From the NCBI RefSeq assembly GCF_902141855.1, contig NZ_CABFVH010000015.1, positions 1-64,000 on the forward strand: a DNA stretch of 64,000 nt, in the 5' to 3' direction. The DNA comes from Methylobacterium dankookense (lineage in GTDB: Bacteria; Pseudomonadota; Alphaproteobacteria; Rhizobiales; Beijerinckiaceae). This document shows, piece after piece, positions 46,749-58,897 of the stretch; position 1 is the stretch's first letter, and every line of letters starts with the position of its first letter. Position numbers and translations under genes: made by a program. Under the pieces are notes generated by a model. That model was not told the DNA's origin, did not search any database, and was given only the letters and a program-made list of their open reading frames with translations.

Positions 46749-47504
46749 ATGCGTTCGATCCGGGCCGAGGACTACCAGGACGTGCCGCGCGCGGTCGCGG
46801 TGATGCCGAAATCCTTCGCCGCCGGCAGCAGCACGGACCGGCATTTCCACCCGCGCGCCCAGCTCCTCTACGCCACCGCCGGCCTGATGATGGCGACCGC
46901 CGAGGACGGCACCTGGGTCGTGCCGGAGGGCCACGCCCTCTGGATCCCGCCGCGCCTGCCGCATGCGGTGGCGATGCACGGCGACGTCTCGATGTGCACG
47001 GCCTATCTCGCGGCCGATGCCATCCCGGGCTTTCCCGCCCGCGCCCGCGTCATCGAGGTCTCGCCGCTGCTCGCCGCCGCGCTGGCGGCCCTCACGCAGG
47101 AGCCGGTGCTCTACGACGAGGCCGGGCGCGGCGGCCATCTGGCGGCGCTGGTGCTCGACGAGATCCGGCGCGCTCCGGAGACCAAGCTCACGCTGCCCCT
47201 GCCGGGCGATGCCCGCCTTCGGCGGATCTGCCTCGGGCTGATCGACGATCCGGCCTCCGATTTCGACCTGGATGAATGGGCCGACCATGCCGGCGTCAGC
47301 CGCCGCACCCTGACGCGCGGGTTCCGCCGCGAGACGGGTCTCAGCTTCGGGCAGTGGCGCGCCCGGGCCCGGGTGGTGCGCGCCCTGGCGCTCGCCGCCG
47401 ACGGCCAGGCTCCGCGCCAGGTCGCGGCCTCGGTCGGCTACCGCAGCGTCCAGGCGCTGCGCGGCCGGACCACGAACCTGATCGGCAGCGCGGCGGAGGC
47501 GTGA
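46749..47504 (+). CDS. AraC-family transcriptional regulator, unusual C-terminus
   Basis: The 251-residue protein has a cupin-like N-terminal sensor domain (HFHPRAQLLYATAGLMM, WVVPEGHALWIPPRLPHAVA). The AraC HTH begins with FDLDEWADHAGVSRRTLTRG, RRETGLSFGQWRARARVVRA and VAASVGYRSVQAL. After the last the usual F-x-x-x-F/R-x-G-x-P-x-x-Y end is missing; it reads RGRTTNLIGSAAEA. The second helix-turn-helix may therefore be broken. It is divergent to the MFS gene (105 bases), the usual regulator-target layout. Confidence 0.83.
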   Translation: MRSIRAEDYQDVPRAVAVMPKSFAAGSSTDRHFHPRAQLLYATAGLMMATAEDGTWVVPEGHALWIPPRLPHAVAMHGDVSMCTAYLAADAIPGFPARARVIEVSPLLAAALAALTQEPVLYDEAGRGGHLAALVLDEIRRAPETKLTLPLPGDARLRRICLGLIDDPASDFDLDEWADHAGVSRRTLTRGFRRETGLSFGQWRARARVVRALALAADGQAPRQVAASVGYRSVQALRGRTTNLIGSAAEA

Positions 47505-47695
47505 TCGATCGGCCGGACGATCCAGTCCCTGCCGGCACGGATGCCCCGTCGACCGCCTCGCGGATGCGCCATTCTTGCCGTCCGGGATTCATGTCCTCGG
47601 AGCGGCGACGCGACTTCTGTCGGGGCAGGCCCGGCAGGCCGGCGGGTATCCCGATCTTGGCGTTCAAGAGGTAGAGTGTTCTATCGATCCGCAGG

Positions 47696-48922
47696 ATGGT
47701 TGCAGGCTCGCTGGATCTTGGTAGAAAACTCCCTGAAGAAATCGATTTTCAGGTCCGTTTTGAAGCAAATTGGGCAATGATGGAATTCGCACGCTACCAG
47801 GGCGGGACGGCTTGGCGCTGCTCCGGCCGATCGACTGATGAAATTCTGTCGAGCGGCGTGCACAAGGCAATCATTTTCGGAGAGACTGCGGTCAATCCGA
47901 CGCGCATGCTTGCGCTCGCGGATGCGGATCCGACGGAGGATCATTACAATCGACTGGGGAGCCTCGCCCCGGTGGTCGGACCTCTGGGCCTCTATTTCTG
48001 CTACGATGTCGAGATGATGGGGCCGGGCTTCATCTTCAAGAACGGCCTTCTGCTCGACGGTCTCGATCTGATCCCGACCTACGTCGCCCACGATGTCGAT
48101 GCCGGCCGGCAATGGGATCTGAAGCCGGAGCTGGGCAGGACGGCGGTGGAGAGGCCCTGCATCGTGCTCGTCTCCAACGCCTATCGCATCTACGGGCACT
48201 GGCTGGTCGACATGCTGCCCAAGCTCTGGCTCTGCCAGCGCTTCCTCGGCGATCTCTCGAGCTTCAGCATCATCGTCCCGCGCGGCACGCCCGCCTGGGC
48301 CCTGTCGATCATGGAGCGCTTCTTCGGCGTCACGAACATCCTCTGGCACGAAATCAACAACGAGGTGCTGAAGCTCTCGAGCTGCGTGGTGCCGTCCCTG
48401 CTGCACAACGACCACTACTTCCACCCGCGCATGAACGATTTCGTCTCGCATCTCCTGGCTCACCCGCATGTCGCGGCGGCGGCTGCCTCGGCACGGCCGG
48501 CCGAGCGCCTCTACATCACCCGCCGCGCCTTCCGGGACCGGAGTACGAGCTACAGCCGAACGATCGCCAACGAGGAGCAGGTCGTCGACCTGATGACCGA
48601 GTTCGGCTTCACCACCATCGCCCCCGAAGAGCTGCCCTGGGAGGAGCAGATCGCTCTGTTCTCACGGGCGCGGATCATCGTCGGCGAGAGCGGGTCCGGT
48701 CTCCACAACACGATCTTCAGCCCGGCCGACGCCTGCGTCGTCTGCCTGAATCCCGAGAACCAGCTCCAGATGTCGATCGCGGCCCTCCGCGACCAGATCG
48801 TGATCAACCAGGTCTCGCCGAAGCGGACGGTCGAGGCTTCGACGTCCTACGTCGTCGACCTTGGCCGGCTCCGCCGTGCGGTGGCGGCTGCGATCGCCGC
48901 GACCAATCCAGGTCGCGCCTGA
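47696..48922 (+). CDS. GT61-family glycosyltransferase
   Basis: The 408-residue protein has the GT61 (formerly DUF563) layout: IVLVSNAYRIYGHWLVDMLP with the conserved His-Trp-Leu-x-Asp, RLYITRRAFRDRSTSYSRTI (the Arg-Arg motif), VVDLMTEFGFTTIAPEELPW and ARIIVGESGSGLHNTIFSPA (the Gly-x-x-Gly-Leu-x-Asn motif). Members add sugars such as xylose or arabinose to glycans or cell-wall proteins. It converges on the beta-helix-like protein, whose substrate or product may be connected. Confidence 0.87.
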   Translation: MVAGSLDLGRKLPEEIDFQVRFEANWAMMEFARYQGGTAWRCSGRSTDEILSSGVHKAIIFGETAVNPTRMLALADADPTEDHYNRLGSLAPVVGPLGLYFCYDVEMMGPGFIFKNGLLLDGLDLIPTYVAHDVDAGRQWDLKPELGRTAVERPCIVLVSNAYRIYGHWLVDMLPKLWLCQRFLGDLSSFSIIVPRGTPAWALSIMERFFGVTNILWHEINNEVLKLSSCVVPSLLHNDHYFHPRMNDFVSHLLAHPHVAAAAASARPAERLYITRRAFRDRSTSYSRTIANEEQVVDLMTEFGFTTIAPEELPWEEQIALFSRARIIVGESGSGLHNTIFSPADACVVCLNPENQLQMSIAALRDQIVINQVSPKRTVEASTSYVVDLGRLRRAVAAAIAATNPGRA

Positions 48923-48968
48923 TCGCGCGCGTCGGGGTCGGAAGGCGCGCTGGGGCTCGCTTATCGGA

Positions 48969-50450
48969 TCAGAGCTCGCTCTCCAGCGTCACCACGATGT
49001 TGCCCTGGCTCCTGATCCCGGTCGGCGTGACGGCGACGACCACGTTGGTGGGGTCGACCGAGACGACGAAGACGGACACGCCGGAGATGGCCGCCGCCCC
49101 CGCGCCGTAGGCGGAGGCGCCGAGCTTGAACTTCGTCGGGATGGCGGCGAGCCCGTGGGCGATGCTGAGATAGCCGCCGCCGGTCGCCGTCGCGTAGGTC
49201 CCGAGCCTCGTCGAGCGCGTCGCGCCCGCCAGCGGATGGCCGGTGATGAGGAGATGGTTCTTGCCCGGGCATTGGTCGGCCGGGCCGAGATCGACGGTGC
49301 CCAGGAGCGCGGCGTCGGAGAACTGCACGCAATGCCCGGCGGCGTGGCCATGCATGTAGTTGCCGACGAAGCTCGCCGTGATCCCCGGCACGAGGCTGGC
49401 GCCCATCGTCCCGAAGGCGATGTCGTTGCCGATGAACCGCACGCCCCCGGCGACGGCTCCGTTCCGGCCCGCCTGATTCTGGATGGCCGGAGCCTTCGCC
49501 TTGCCTCCGACCGCCGAGATGTAGTTGCCGGATACCAGGACGCCGTCGATGCCGTAGCCGCCATAGCCACCGGGCTCGAAGCGCAGGGCGCCCCGGGCGT
49601 CGTTCTGGTCCATCATGTTGCCGAAGACCCGCGCCGACATCACCGACGACAGGGTCAGGAACGGGCCGCCGGTGAGCACCGACTCGTTGAAGGCGACGAG
49701 GGTGCCCTCGGGCCGCGCCGCCGTGCCGCTGTCGCCGATCCAGCCGCCCGACCCGGTTCCGCCCATGGAGTTGCGGATGACCTGGTTGTTGATCGAGATC
49801 CGCGCAGGGTCGTTGCGGATCTGGCGCCAGGTGAGGGCGCCCGGGCGCAGGTTGGTGATGCTGTTGTCGTGGATATGGACGTTGCTTGCCGTGAACTCGA
49901 TTACCGGGTCGGGGTTGGCGCCATTTCGTGCCGTGATCCGGTTCCGGTAGATCTCGTGCGCGTCATGATTCAGCGCGAAGACGCGCCCGGCCGGGCCGTC
50001 GTGCAGGATCGTGAGATCGTGGACCTTGGCGAGCGTGTCGGTGGTGACGAACAGGTCGGTCGGCGCGCTCGTCGTGACGCAGCCGCCGGCGCCGACGATC
50101 TCGACGCGCGCGATGTCGAGGCTGGATCCGATGCGGAAGCAGGCGCCTCCGGCCACGCTCGGGATGATGAGCGGCCGCCCGGCGGCGCGCGCCGCGGCCA
50201 CGGCCTGCCGCATCGGGGCCGCCACGTCGAGGCCGGCGACCACGCTGGCGACCGGCACATGGAACAGGGCGTTGATCCCGTTGAGCACGGCCGCATCCGC
50301 GAGCGTCGCCGCGTTCGCGGCGCCGGTGGGCCGGAGGGTCGAGACGGAGACATCGCCGCGCGGGCCCGGCGGCCCGAGCGCGGTCTCCTCCGCCGGCGAC
50401 GCCGAGGCGAATGCGAGGAGGGTTGCGAGGGCGAGGAACAGGCCGCGCAT
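48969..50450 (-). CDS. Secreted right-handed beta-helix-like protein
   Basis: The 493-residue product has a signal peptide (MRGLFLALATLLAFASASPA) and a Gly/Asn/Val-rich body with repeated short strands and turns, as in pectate-lyase-like beta-helices: VEIVGAGGCVTTSAPTDLFV, VHIHDNSITNLRPGALTW, VRFIGNDIAFGTMGASL and FVGNYMHGHAAGHCVQF. The C-terminal part is a strand-rich domain. Such proteins are polysaccharide lyases, adhesins or surface scaffolds. A GGAGGG site precedes the ATG. It faces the GT61 gene and lies beside tRNA-Pro. No catalytic residues could be assigned. Confidence 0.72.
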   Translation of the reverse strand: MRGLFLALATLLAFASASPAEETALGPPGPRGDVSVSTLRPTGAANAATLADAAVLNGINALFHVPVASVVAGLDVAAPMRQAVAAARAAGRPLIIPSVAGGACFRIGSSLDIARVEIVGAGGCVTTSAPTDLFVTTDTLAKVHDLTILHDGPAGRVFALNHDAHEIYRNRITARNGANPDPVIEFTASNVHIHDNSITNLRPGALTWRQIRNDPARISINNQVIRNSMGGTGSGGWIGDSGTAARPEGTLVAFNESVLTGGPFLTLSSVMSARVFGNMMDQNDARGALRFEPGGYGGYGIDGVLVSGNYISAVGGKAKAPAIQNQAGRNGAVAGGVRFIGNDIAFGTMGASLVPGITASFVGNYMHGHAAGHCVQFSDAALLGTVDLGPADQCPGKNHLLITGHPLAGATRSTRLGTYATATGGGYLSIAHGLAAIPTKFKLGASAYGAGAAAISGVSVFVVSVDPTNVVVAVTPTGIRSQGNIVVTLESEL

Positions 50451-50721
50451 CGGACCCTCCGCATGTCGGCGCCGAGGCGCGGGATCAGGTTCAGGTAGGG
50501 CGGCTGCTTCGACGCGCTCCCTCGCGTCCGAGCCCGTCCGCCCGGGACGACGCGCGGATGGGAATGCGCGGACGGCGACCGCGTTCACGAGATCGCCGGT
50601 GGCAGGCTTTCGACCGTGACGCAGCGCTCAGGCTAGATCCTGCGAGCCAGGGCGAAAATCAGCATATCTATCAGGGAGTTTGCTGGGCTGCGGTAATCGG
50701 GACCCGCTCTGCCCTTGATGA

Positions 50722-50798
50722 TGGTCGGAGTGGCAGGATTTGAACCTGCGACCCCCACGTCCCGAACGTGGTGCGCTACCAGACTGCGCTACACTCCG
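50722..50798 (-). tRNA. tRNA-Pro(CGG)
   Basis: Minus strand 5' CGGAGTGTAGCGCAGTCTGG, anticodon loop TTCGGGA (anticodon CGG), T arm AGGTTCAAATCCT and an encoded CCA at 50722-50724. The acceptor stem CGGAGTG/CACTCCG pairs fully. 77 nt. Confidence 0.96.
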
Positions 50799-50898
50799 AA
50801 GGCCGGGCGTTGCCGGCGAGCGGGCTTATAGCGGTGCCTTTTCCGGGCCGCAAGCGGGGTGAGGGATCCTTTTTGCGCCCGCGTCGGAATCGGTCCCG

Positions 50899-54322
<3,424 letters not shown>

Positions 54323-54370
54323 GCGTCCCGATCCGGGCGCCGAGCGGCGGTCAGGCGCCGGCGGTCGCCT

Positions 54371-54628
54371 TCAGGAACCCGACGAGAAGGCGGCGTCGTA
54401 GCCGTCGATATGCGCCATGAGGTCGTTCAGCCGGGGAAACCGGCGCATCGCCTCGTAGACCGAGACGAAGTCGATTCGTCCTTCAGGCAAGAGATGACGC
54501 ATCACGCGCGCCACCGCACCGCCCTGACAGGTTCCGATGACGAAGATCCTCGGTGATTGGACAGCGCAGCTGCGTAATGCACGCCATTTGTACTCGGCTC
54601 GCCACAGGCGTGTCTTCAGGGCGAGCAT
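54371..54628 (-). pseudogene. Truncated WcbI-like polysaccharide biosynthesis gene
   Basis: The frame encodes ~85 residues: RIFVIGTCQGGAVARVMRHL, GRIDFVSVYEAMRRFPRLND and LMAHIDGYDAAFSSGS, then a stop. This is the N-terminal strand-turn-helix of the WcbI family (GNCQ-like motif, here GTCQ), which normally runs to ~250-300 residues. The rest is absent, so the gene is cut short. It abuts ligA and leads into the AT-rich accessory patch, so an insertion or deletion probably removed its 3' part. WcbI enzymes acetylate or modify capsule sugars. Confidence 0.6.
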
Positions 54629-54804
54629 GCTGGGCGCTGGCTGTACTGGAGATGGACCGGAAGGAATCCATGCTCTACGAAGCCCTGTCAATTCAGGTGC
54701 TTGGCAAAGTTTCGCCGGCGCCTGATATCTGCAACAGTGCCGCGAACCGGGCTCGGTACGGCGGACCTGCTGCTTGCCATGATTGATCCGCCCTATGTCC
54801 ACCT

Positions 54805-55227
54805 TCATCGGCAAAGGCCGGATGCCCCATCCAGAAATTTGCGGGCTGGTCTCGCTTTGTATTCGAACGCGCAGGTTGTTGCTCCAGCTGGAACAGGTAT
54901 CGCAATAATTGCGTGCTCGTAATTGCAGGTCACCCAGTAGCTTGTTGCGGGGTCCATTTTCCACTGCGGACGCGTTGCCGAATCGTTATCTGGGGCAAGC
55001 GAAGCAAGTTGTTCGGGCGGACCTGAGAACAACGACATAGATACAAGACGTGAAGCTTTGAGTGGTCCTACGCCGCGCCATCTATCTGGCACCTTTCTGG
55101 CAAAAGCTGGATTGCATATTAATGTCTCATACCTTTTTTCTTCCTTCGAATAAGCAGAGTTATTCAGTGCGAAAAACGCAAAGATAGAGAAGGCCAAATT
55201 ACTCAATAACATAAAATGTCTTGCCAT
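54805..55227 (-). CDS. STY0301-like exported protein, candidate periplasmic immunity partner
   Basis: The 140-residue protein has a signal peptide (LLSNLAFSIFAFFALNNSAYS) and a mature part with paired Cys (ETLICNPAF...VTCNYEHA...TTCAFEYKA). The stretch VSMSLFSGPPEQLASLAPDN followed by a Trp and YWVTCNY matches the pattern I know from STY0301-family proteins, periplasmic proteins of unknown function often found beside BPSL0067-type amidases. It overlaps the downstream part of the amidase gene by 29 bases. Its codon use is AT-richer than the neighbours. Immunity is inferred from the pairing and export. Confidence 0.68.
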   Translation of the reverse strand: MARHFMLLSNLAFSIFAFFALNNSAYSKEEKRYETLICNPAFARKVPDRWRGVGPLKASRLVSMSLFSGPPEQLASLAPDNDSATRPQWKMDPATSYWVTCNYEHAIIAIPVPAGATTCAFEYKARPARKFLDGASGLCR

Positions 55228-55594
55228 CGTTGCTCCTTTTGGTTCCTTCTGCGCATTTGAAATTAATTTTTCTCCTTAGAACTTGTTTTTGAGAAGCCCA
55301 CTGATCGAGGACTTCGATTCCATTCTCATCATGACTCAAGTAAATGGCGGCATGTTTTCCTTTGTCGTCGGTCGGATAATGAGGCGGAACGCCATCGAAA
55401 GTAGCGATGGCAATGTATTTTTCAAACTGCTCCTTAGCACCCCATATTTGCTTTCCTCGCGTCCACGTCGTTGTCGCTCCAACATCTGTTACCTGCTGGA
55501 CAAAAGAAACACATTCCGTTGTCTTCTTCGTGGGGTGTACGTATTTGCTGATTCCTTTGACCTTTTCCTCTGCAACATTCATTTTGTGCGGCAT
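55199..55594 (-). CDS. BPSL0067-family putative cell-wall amidase (candidate effector)
   Basis: The 131-residue protein has no signal peptide. KKTTECVSFVQQVTDVGATT carries Cys28 at the start of a helix, and KGKHAAIYLSHDENGIEVLD carries His81 on the next strand; the pattern Cys...His plus GIEVLDQW is that of BPSL0067 proteins, which belong to the NlpC/P60-like cysteine peptidase superfamily. WTRGKQIW, YIAIATFDGVPPHYPTDDKG and QVLRRKINF match the rest of the family as I recall it. Related enzymes are type VI secretion amidase effectors. It comes first, the exported partner second, overlapping by 29 bases. AT-rich composition points to recent transfer. Confidence 0.7.
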   Translation of the reverse strand: MPHKMNVAEEKVKGISKYVHPTKKTTECVSFVQQVTDVGATTTWTRGKQIWGAKEQFEKYIAIATFDGVPPHYPTDDKGKHAAIYLSHDENGIEVLDQWASQKQVLRRKINFKCAEGTKRSNDGKTFYVIE

Positions 55595-55983
55595 TGGAGA
55601 AATTCCTCTTATAGAATATAAAATATGTCACTTGAATTACTTTATGACATCGGCTGTTTATTGTTTATATGCGGCGAGCTCCGGCATGAGTCAAGATTTA
55701 TCGAGAGCGTGGTTGACCTGAAGTCACGCTCGAAGACTATTTACCTATAATCATCCAGTCGTTACGAGGTGCAAGCTCGAACGACCGGGAGGGGCCGGAC
55801 GTAGCTCCGCATGATGCGCCAAGCGCCGAACCGAGCCAGCGCACAGCCTCGATCCGATCTCTTGTATTATGTATGCCAGACGGCTAGGCTGACGCCGCAC
55901 CTTCCTGAAGGGTCCACTTCCAACTTGCGGCGCGCCCCGAAACGGGTGCGCCGCTCTTGTGAGCCAGTGCGGAGCCGGCCCCT
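55595..55983. other. Intergenic region of the AT-rich patch
   Basis: About 390 bases; the first ~200 are AT-rich, the remainder returns to GC-rich. No gene is supported and no inverted repeat of note was found. It must hold the promoter for the amidase-like gene; TATAGAATATAAAA near 55610-55624 is AT-rich but no -35 was matched. Confidence 0.45.
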
Positions 55984-56265
55984 ATGGCGATGCATGCCCA
56001 GATCCTCGACGGGCCGGAGGCCGAAGCCGACGCGTCTCTCCGTTGCCTCTCCGATATCGAGCAAGCCGTGCTGCGCGCCCTGGATGGCGAGTTCGTCAGC
56101 GCGACCGTCGTCAGGTGGCGCGCCAAGCTGCCCACCACGCAACGGGTCGGCCCCACCCTCGCGGCCTGCACCAAGCTGGAACAGCTCGGGCTTGCCGAAT
56201 GCATCGGCGTCGGTTTGGCGCGGCGCTGGGCGCGGGCGGGCTCGGGCGACTTCGTGAGCGCCTGA
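55984..56265 (+). CDS. Small hypothetical protein
   Basis: A 93-residue frame with good third-position GC, opening MAMHAQILDGPEAEADASLR and continuing LSDIEQAVLRALDGEFVSAT and RVGPTLAACTKLEQLGLAEC. The middle looks like a winged-helix-type helix pair, as in small DNA-binding or PadR-like remnants, but I cannot assign it. It converges on the GNAT gene and stands alone. Confidence 0.5.
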   Translation: MAMHAQILDGPEAEADASLRCLSDIEQAVLRALDGEFVSATVVRWRAKLPTTQRVGPTLAACTKLEQLGLAECIGVGLARRWARAGSGDFVSA

Positions 56266-56352
56266 CCACCGCAGTGGCTGCGCGCGGCGGCCGGCCGTCG
56301 CGAGGTCCGCGGCGGGGCAGGGATAGGCGCCATCGAGCGCCCATTGCGACCC

Positions 56353-57501
56353 CTACCGCCGCCGCAAAGCCGTCTTGGCCGCCTCGCGCGCCCTCTGCTC
56401 GAAGCGGGCGAGGCGGATGCGCCGGTCCAGGGAGAGGCGGTCGGCGCCGGGGGGGACGGCGATGATCTCGGCGAGCGTCTCGCGCTCCGGATAGAGGCTC
56501 TCCAGGGCGGAGCCGGCGAGCGTCGCCGAATCGAGCCGGTCGGCGAAGCGGGTCTCGTGGCAGGCGCGCACGATCTCGGCTTCGAGCACGAGGCCGGGGG
56601 CCTGGGCGCGGAGCGTCTCGTCATAGGCGGTCTTCAGGAGCGTCGCGGTGCCGGATCCGACGAGGGCCAGGCTGATCGCGATCGGCCGGCCATCGAGGGT
56701 CAGGCTGTCGGCGCGGGCCGTGACGGGGCCGGTGCCCTCCGCGAAGAGCGCGCGGGCGAGGGCGGCGGTGGCCGGGCGGCAGGCCATGGCGGTGCCGGCC
56801 TCGCCCTTCCAGCCCGCCCGTTCCAGGGCGAGGAAGCTCTCCACCGCGGCGGCCAGCGCGGCGCCCCCGCTGGCGCTGTCGAGGCGGAGTGCGCCGCTCT
56901 CGGACAGGCGCTTCGTGCGCCGCCGCAGATCCTTCAGTCGGCTCCGGTTCGGATGGCCGGCCTGGAAGGCATCGAGGCTCGCGCGGCGGTCGAGCACCGG
57001 CCGCGCGAAGGTCGCGACGGGGCCGTGCGACCAGCCGGCCCGGTCCATCGCCGCGCGCATCGCCGTGCCGGCCGGGCTGTCGAGGCGCAGCAGCGGCCAG
57101 CGCCAGGCGCCGCCGCCCGAGGCGCAAGCGAGCCCGGCGACCAGGGCGTCGGCCGCCTCCGCATCGATCGCCGCCCCTCGGGCCGCGAGCAGCGGATCGG
57201 TGGCGGTGATGAAGGGCGTCAGGAAGGGCCGGGCCACGCGGGCGCCGAGCCCGCTGAGGTCGCGGGCGGTCCGGTAGGGCAGGAGCGCTTCGAGCCGCCC
57301 GGCCCGGGCCACGGTCACGGCGGCGAGGTCGGTCGGCGCGAGGGCCGCCGCGCCATGCGCCGCGAGGACGTGGCGGCTGAAATGGGGGTGGGTGTCGCGC
57401 GCCCGGGCGAAGAGGTCGTCCCAGGCCGCGCCGTCGATCGCCGCGAGGGGCGTGAGCGCGATCTCGAACCCATGGGCGGCGACAGGGGAGGGGGCGCTCA
57501 T
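56353..57501 (-). CDS. CelD/BioF2-like GNAT acetyltransferase
   Basis: The 382-residue protein has an N-terminal GNAT-like half (WDDLFARARDTHPHFSRHVL, AVTVARAGRLEALLPYRTAR) and a second half with KDLRRRTKRLSESGALRLDS, FLALERAGWKGEAGTAMACR and LKTAYDETLRAQAPGLVLEA. These are the features of CelD/BioF2-type acyltransferases associated with cellulose and exopolysaccharide. It overlaps the flippase gene by four bases and is the last gene of the run. Confidence 0.83.
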   Translation of the reverse strand: MSAPSPVAAHGFEIALTPLAAIDGAAWDDLFARARDTHPHFSRHVLAAHGAAALAPTDLAAVTVARAGRLEALLPYRTARDLSGLGARVARPFLTPFITATDPLLAARGAAIDAEAADALVAGLACASGGGAWRWPLLRLDSPAGTAMRAAMDRAGWSHGPVATFARPVLDRRASLDAFQAGHPNRSRLKDLRRRTKRLSESGALRLDSASGGAALAAAVESFLALERAGWKGEAGTAMACRPATAALARALFAEGTGPVTARADSLTLDGRPIAISLALVGSGTATLLKTAYDETLRAQAPGLVLEAEIVRACHETRFADRLDSATLAGSALESLYPERETLAEIIAVPPGADRLSLDRRIRLARFEQRAREAAKTALRRR

Positions 57502-58838
57502 CGGGCGGCTCCGGCGAGGCTCGACCAGACCGGCGTCGCGAGGCCGTGCACGGCGCGGGCCGCGTTGGCGAGGGCGGCCGCCCGCAGCACTGTGGCGACG
57601 GCCATGGCGAGCGCGGCGCCGATCACGCCGAGTTGCGGGATCAGGATCAGGCAGAGCAGGGCGGCGAGGCCGAGCGCCGCCACCGTGATCGCGGCGCAGA
57701 GCCGCTCGCCGCCGAGCATGGTGAGCAGGTCCTCGCCCGGGCCGAACAGGCTGGCGGCGACGCTGCCGGCGGCGAGCACCGCCAGGATCGGCACGCTCTC
57801 CGAGAAGCCCGAGCCGAACATGGCGAGGAGGAGGGGGCTCACGGCGACCACGGCGACGGCGACGGCGAGCGTCGCCGCCGCGGTGGCCTGCCCCTGCAGG
57901 CGCACCAGGCCGGCGAGCGCCGCCCCGTCGCCGCGGGCCGCGCTGTAGCGCTGCGCCGTGGCCGCGGTGGCGGCGAAATGCACGAAGACCACGAATTGCT
58001 GGATGCGCGTGGCGGCGAAGTAGAGGCCGACCGCGGCCGGCGGCATCAGGAAGCCGAGCACCACCACGTCCACGAAGCCGAACCCGGCGGTGGCGAGGTC
58101 GATCGCGGCGATGGGCAGGCAGGCGCGCAGCCATTTGCGCAGGTCGAACCGGCGCGGCCCCGGGGCAAGCGCGCCGCGCAGGCGCGCGAGCAGCAGGACG
58201 GATTGCAGGGCGGTGGCGAGGGCTGCGGCGCCGAGCATGCAGGCCATCGCCACCTCGGCCCGGGCCGGGGCGCCGGCGAGCACGGCGGCGAGCAGCGCGC
58301 CCATCATCGCCACCTGCCGCAGCAGGTAGGGCGGCGCGATGGCGAGCACCGCCCAGTTCTGGCTGCGCGCGACGCCCTCCAGATAGTCCTGGAGCGCGAA
58401 GAGGGGCAGGACCAGGGCCGCGATCAGAAGGGGCGCGCGGTAGGGCTCGGCGAGGACGGCAGGGGCCGCCCGCATGAGGACGAGGCCGAGGAGGGCGGTG
58501 CCGGCGGCGGCCGCGAGGGTCGCGAGGGCGCCCGCGGCGAGGTAGCCGCGCGCCTCGGCGAGGTCGCCGCGCCCCTGCGCCTCCGGCAGGAAGCGGCTCG
58601 CCCCCTGCGACAGGCCGAGCGTCAGGGTGTGGCCGAGCATCGCCGTCCAGACCCAGACGGTGGCGAAGACGCCGTATTCCTCCCAGCCCATCAGCCGGGC
58701 GGCGAGCACCTGGGCGGCATAGGCGAAGCCGGCCGAGCCGATGCGGATGAGGAAGACCGAGAGGGCGGCCCCGGCCGCGCCCGCGCGCGCCGCGCGCAGG
58801 CGCCGCAGGGCCGTGCCGATGGAGAGCCGCGCCGCCAT
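57498..58838 (-). CDS. Polysaccharide flippase (Wzx/MurJ-type, MOP superfamily)
   Basis: The 446-residue membrane protein has about 12 to 14 helices (for example LSVFLIRIGSAGFAYAAQVL, VPILAVLAAGSVAASLFGP, LCLILIPQLGVIGAALAMAV). It has the flippase pattern: an early RLMGWEEYGVFATVWVW and later FGFVDVVVLGFLMPPAAVGL, AATRIQQFVVFV. It would move lipid-linked sugars or a polysaccharide across the inner membrane. Its gene overlaps the GNAT gene and follows the SGNH-like gene after 59 bases, so all are likely one operon. Confidence 0.88.
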   Translation of the reverse strand: MAARLSIGTALRRLRAARAGAAGAALSVFLIRIGSAGFAYAAQVLAARLMGWEEYGVFATVWVWTAMLGHTLTLGLSQGASRFLPEAQGRGDLAEARGYLAAGALATLAAAAGTALLGLVLMRAAPAVLAEPYRAPLLIAALVLPLFALQDYLEGVARSQNWAVLAIAPPYLLRQVAMMGALLAAVLAGAPARAEVAMACMLGAAALATALQSVLLLARLRGALAPGPRRFDLRKWLRACLPIAAIDLATAGFGFVDVVVLGFLMPPAAVGLYFAATRIQQFVVFVHFAATAATAQRYSAARGDGAALAGLVRLQGQATAAATLAVAVAVVAVSPLLLAMFGSGFSESVPILAVLAAGSVAASLFGPGEDLLTMLGGERLCAAITVAALGLAALLCLILIPQLGVIGAALAMAVATVLRAAALANAARAVHGLATPVWSSLAGAAR

Positions 58839-58897
58839 GTCCGTCCCGCGCCCGAGGAGCCAGCCCTTCCGCTTAGCGGGCCGGGCTTGCGGGCCGG

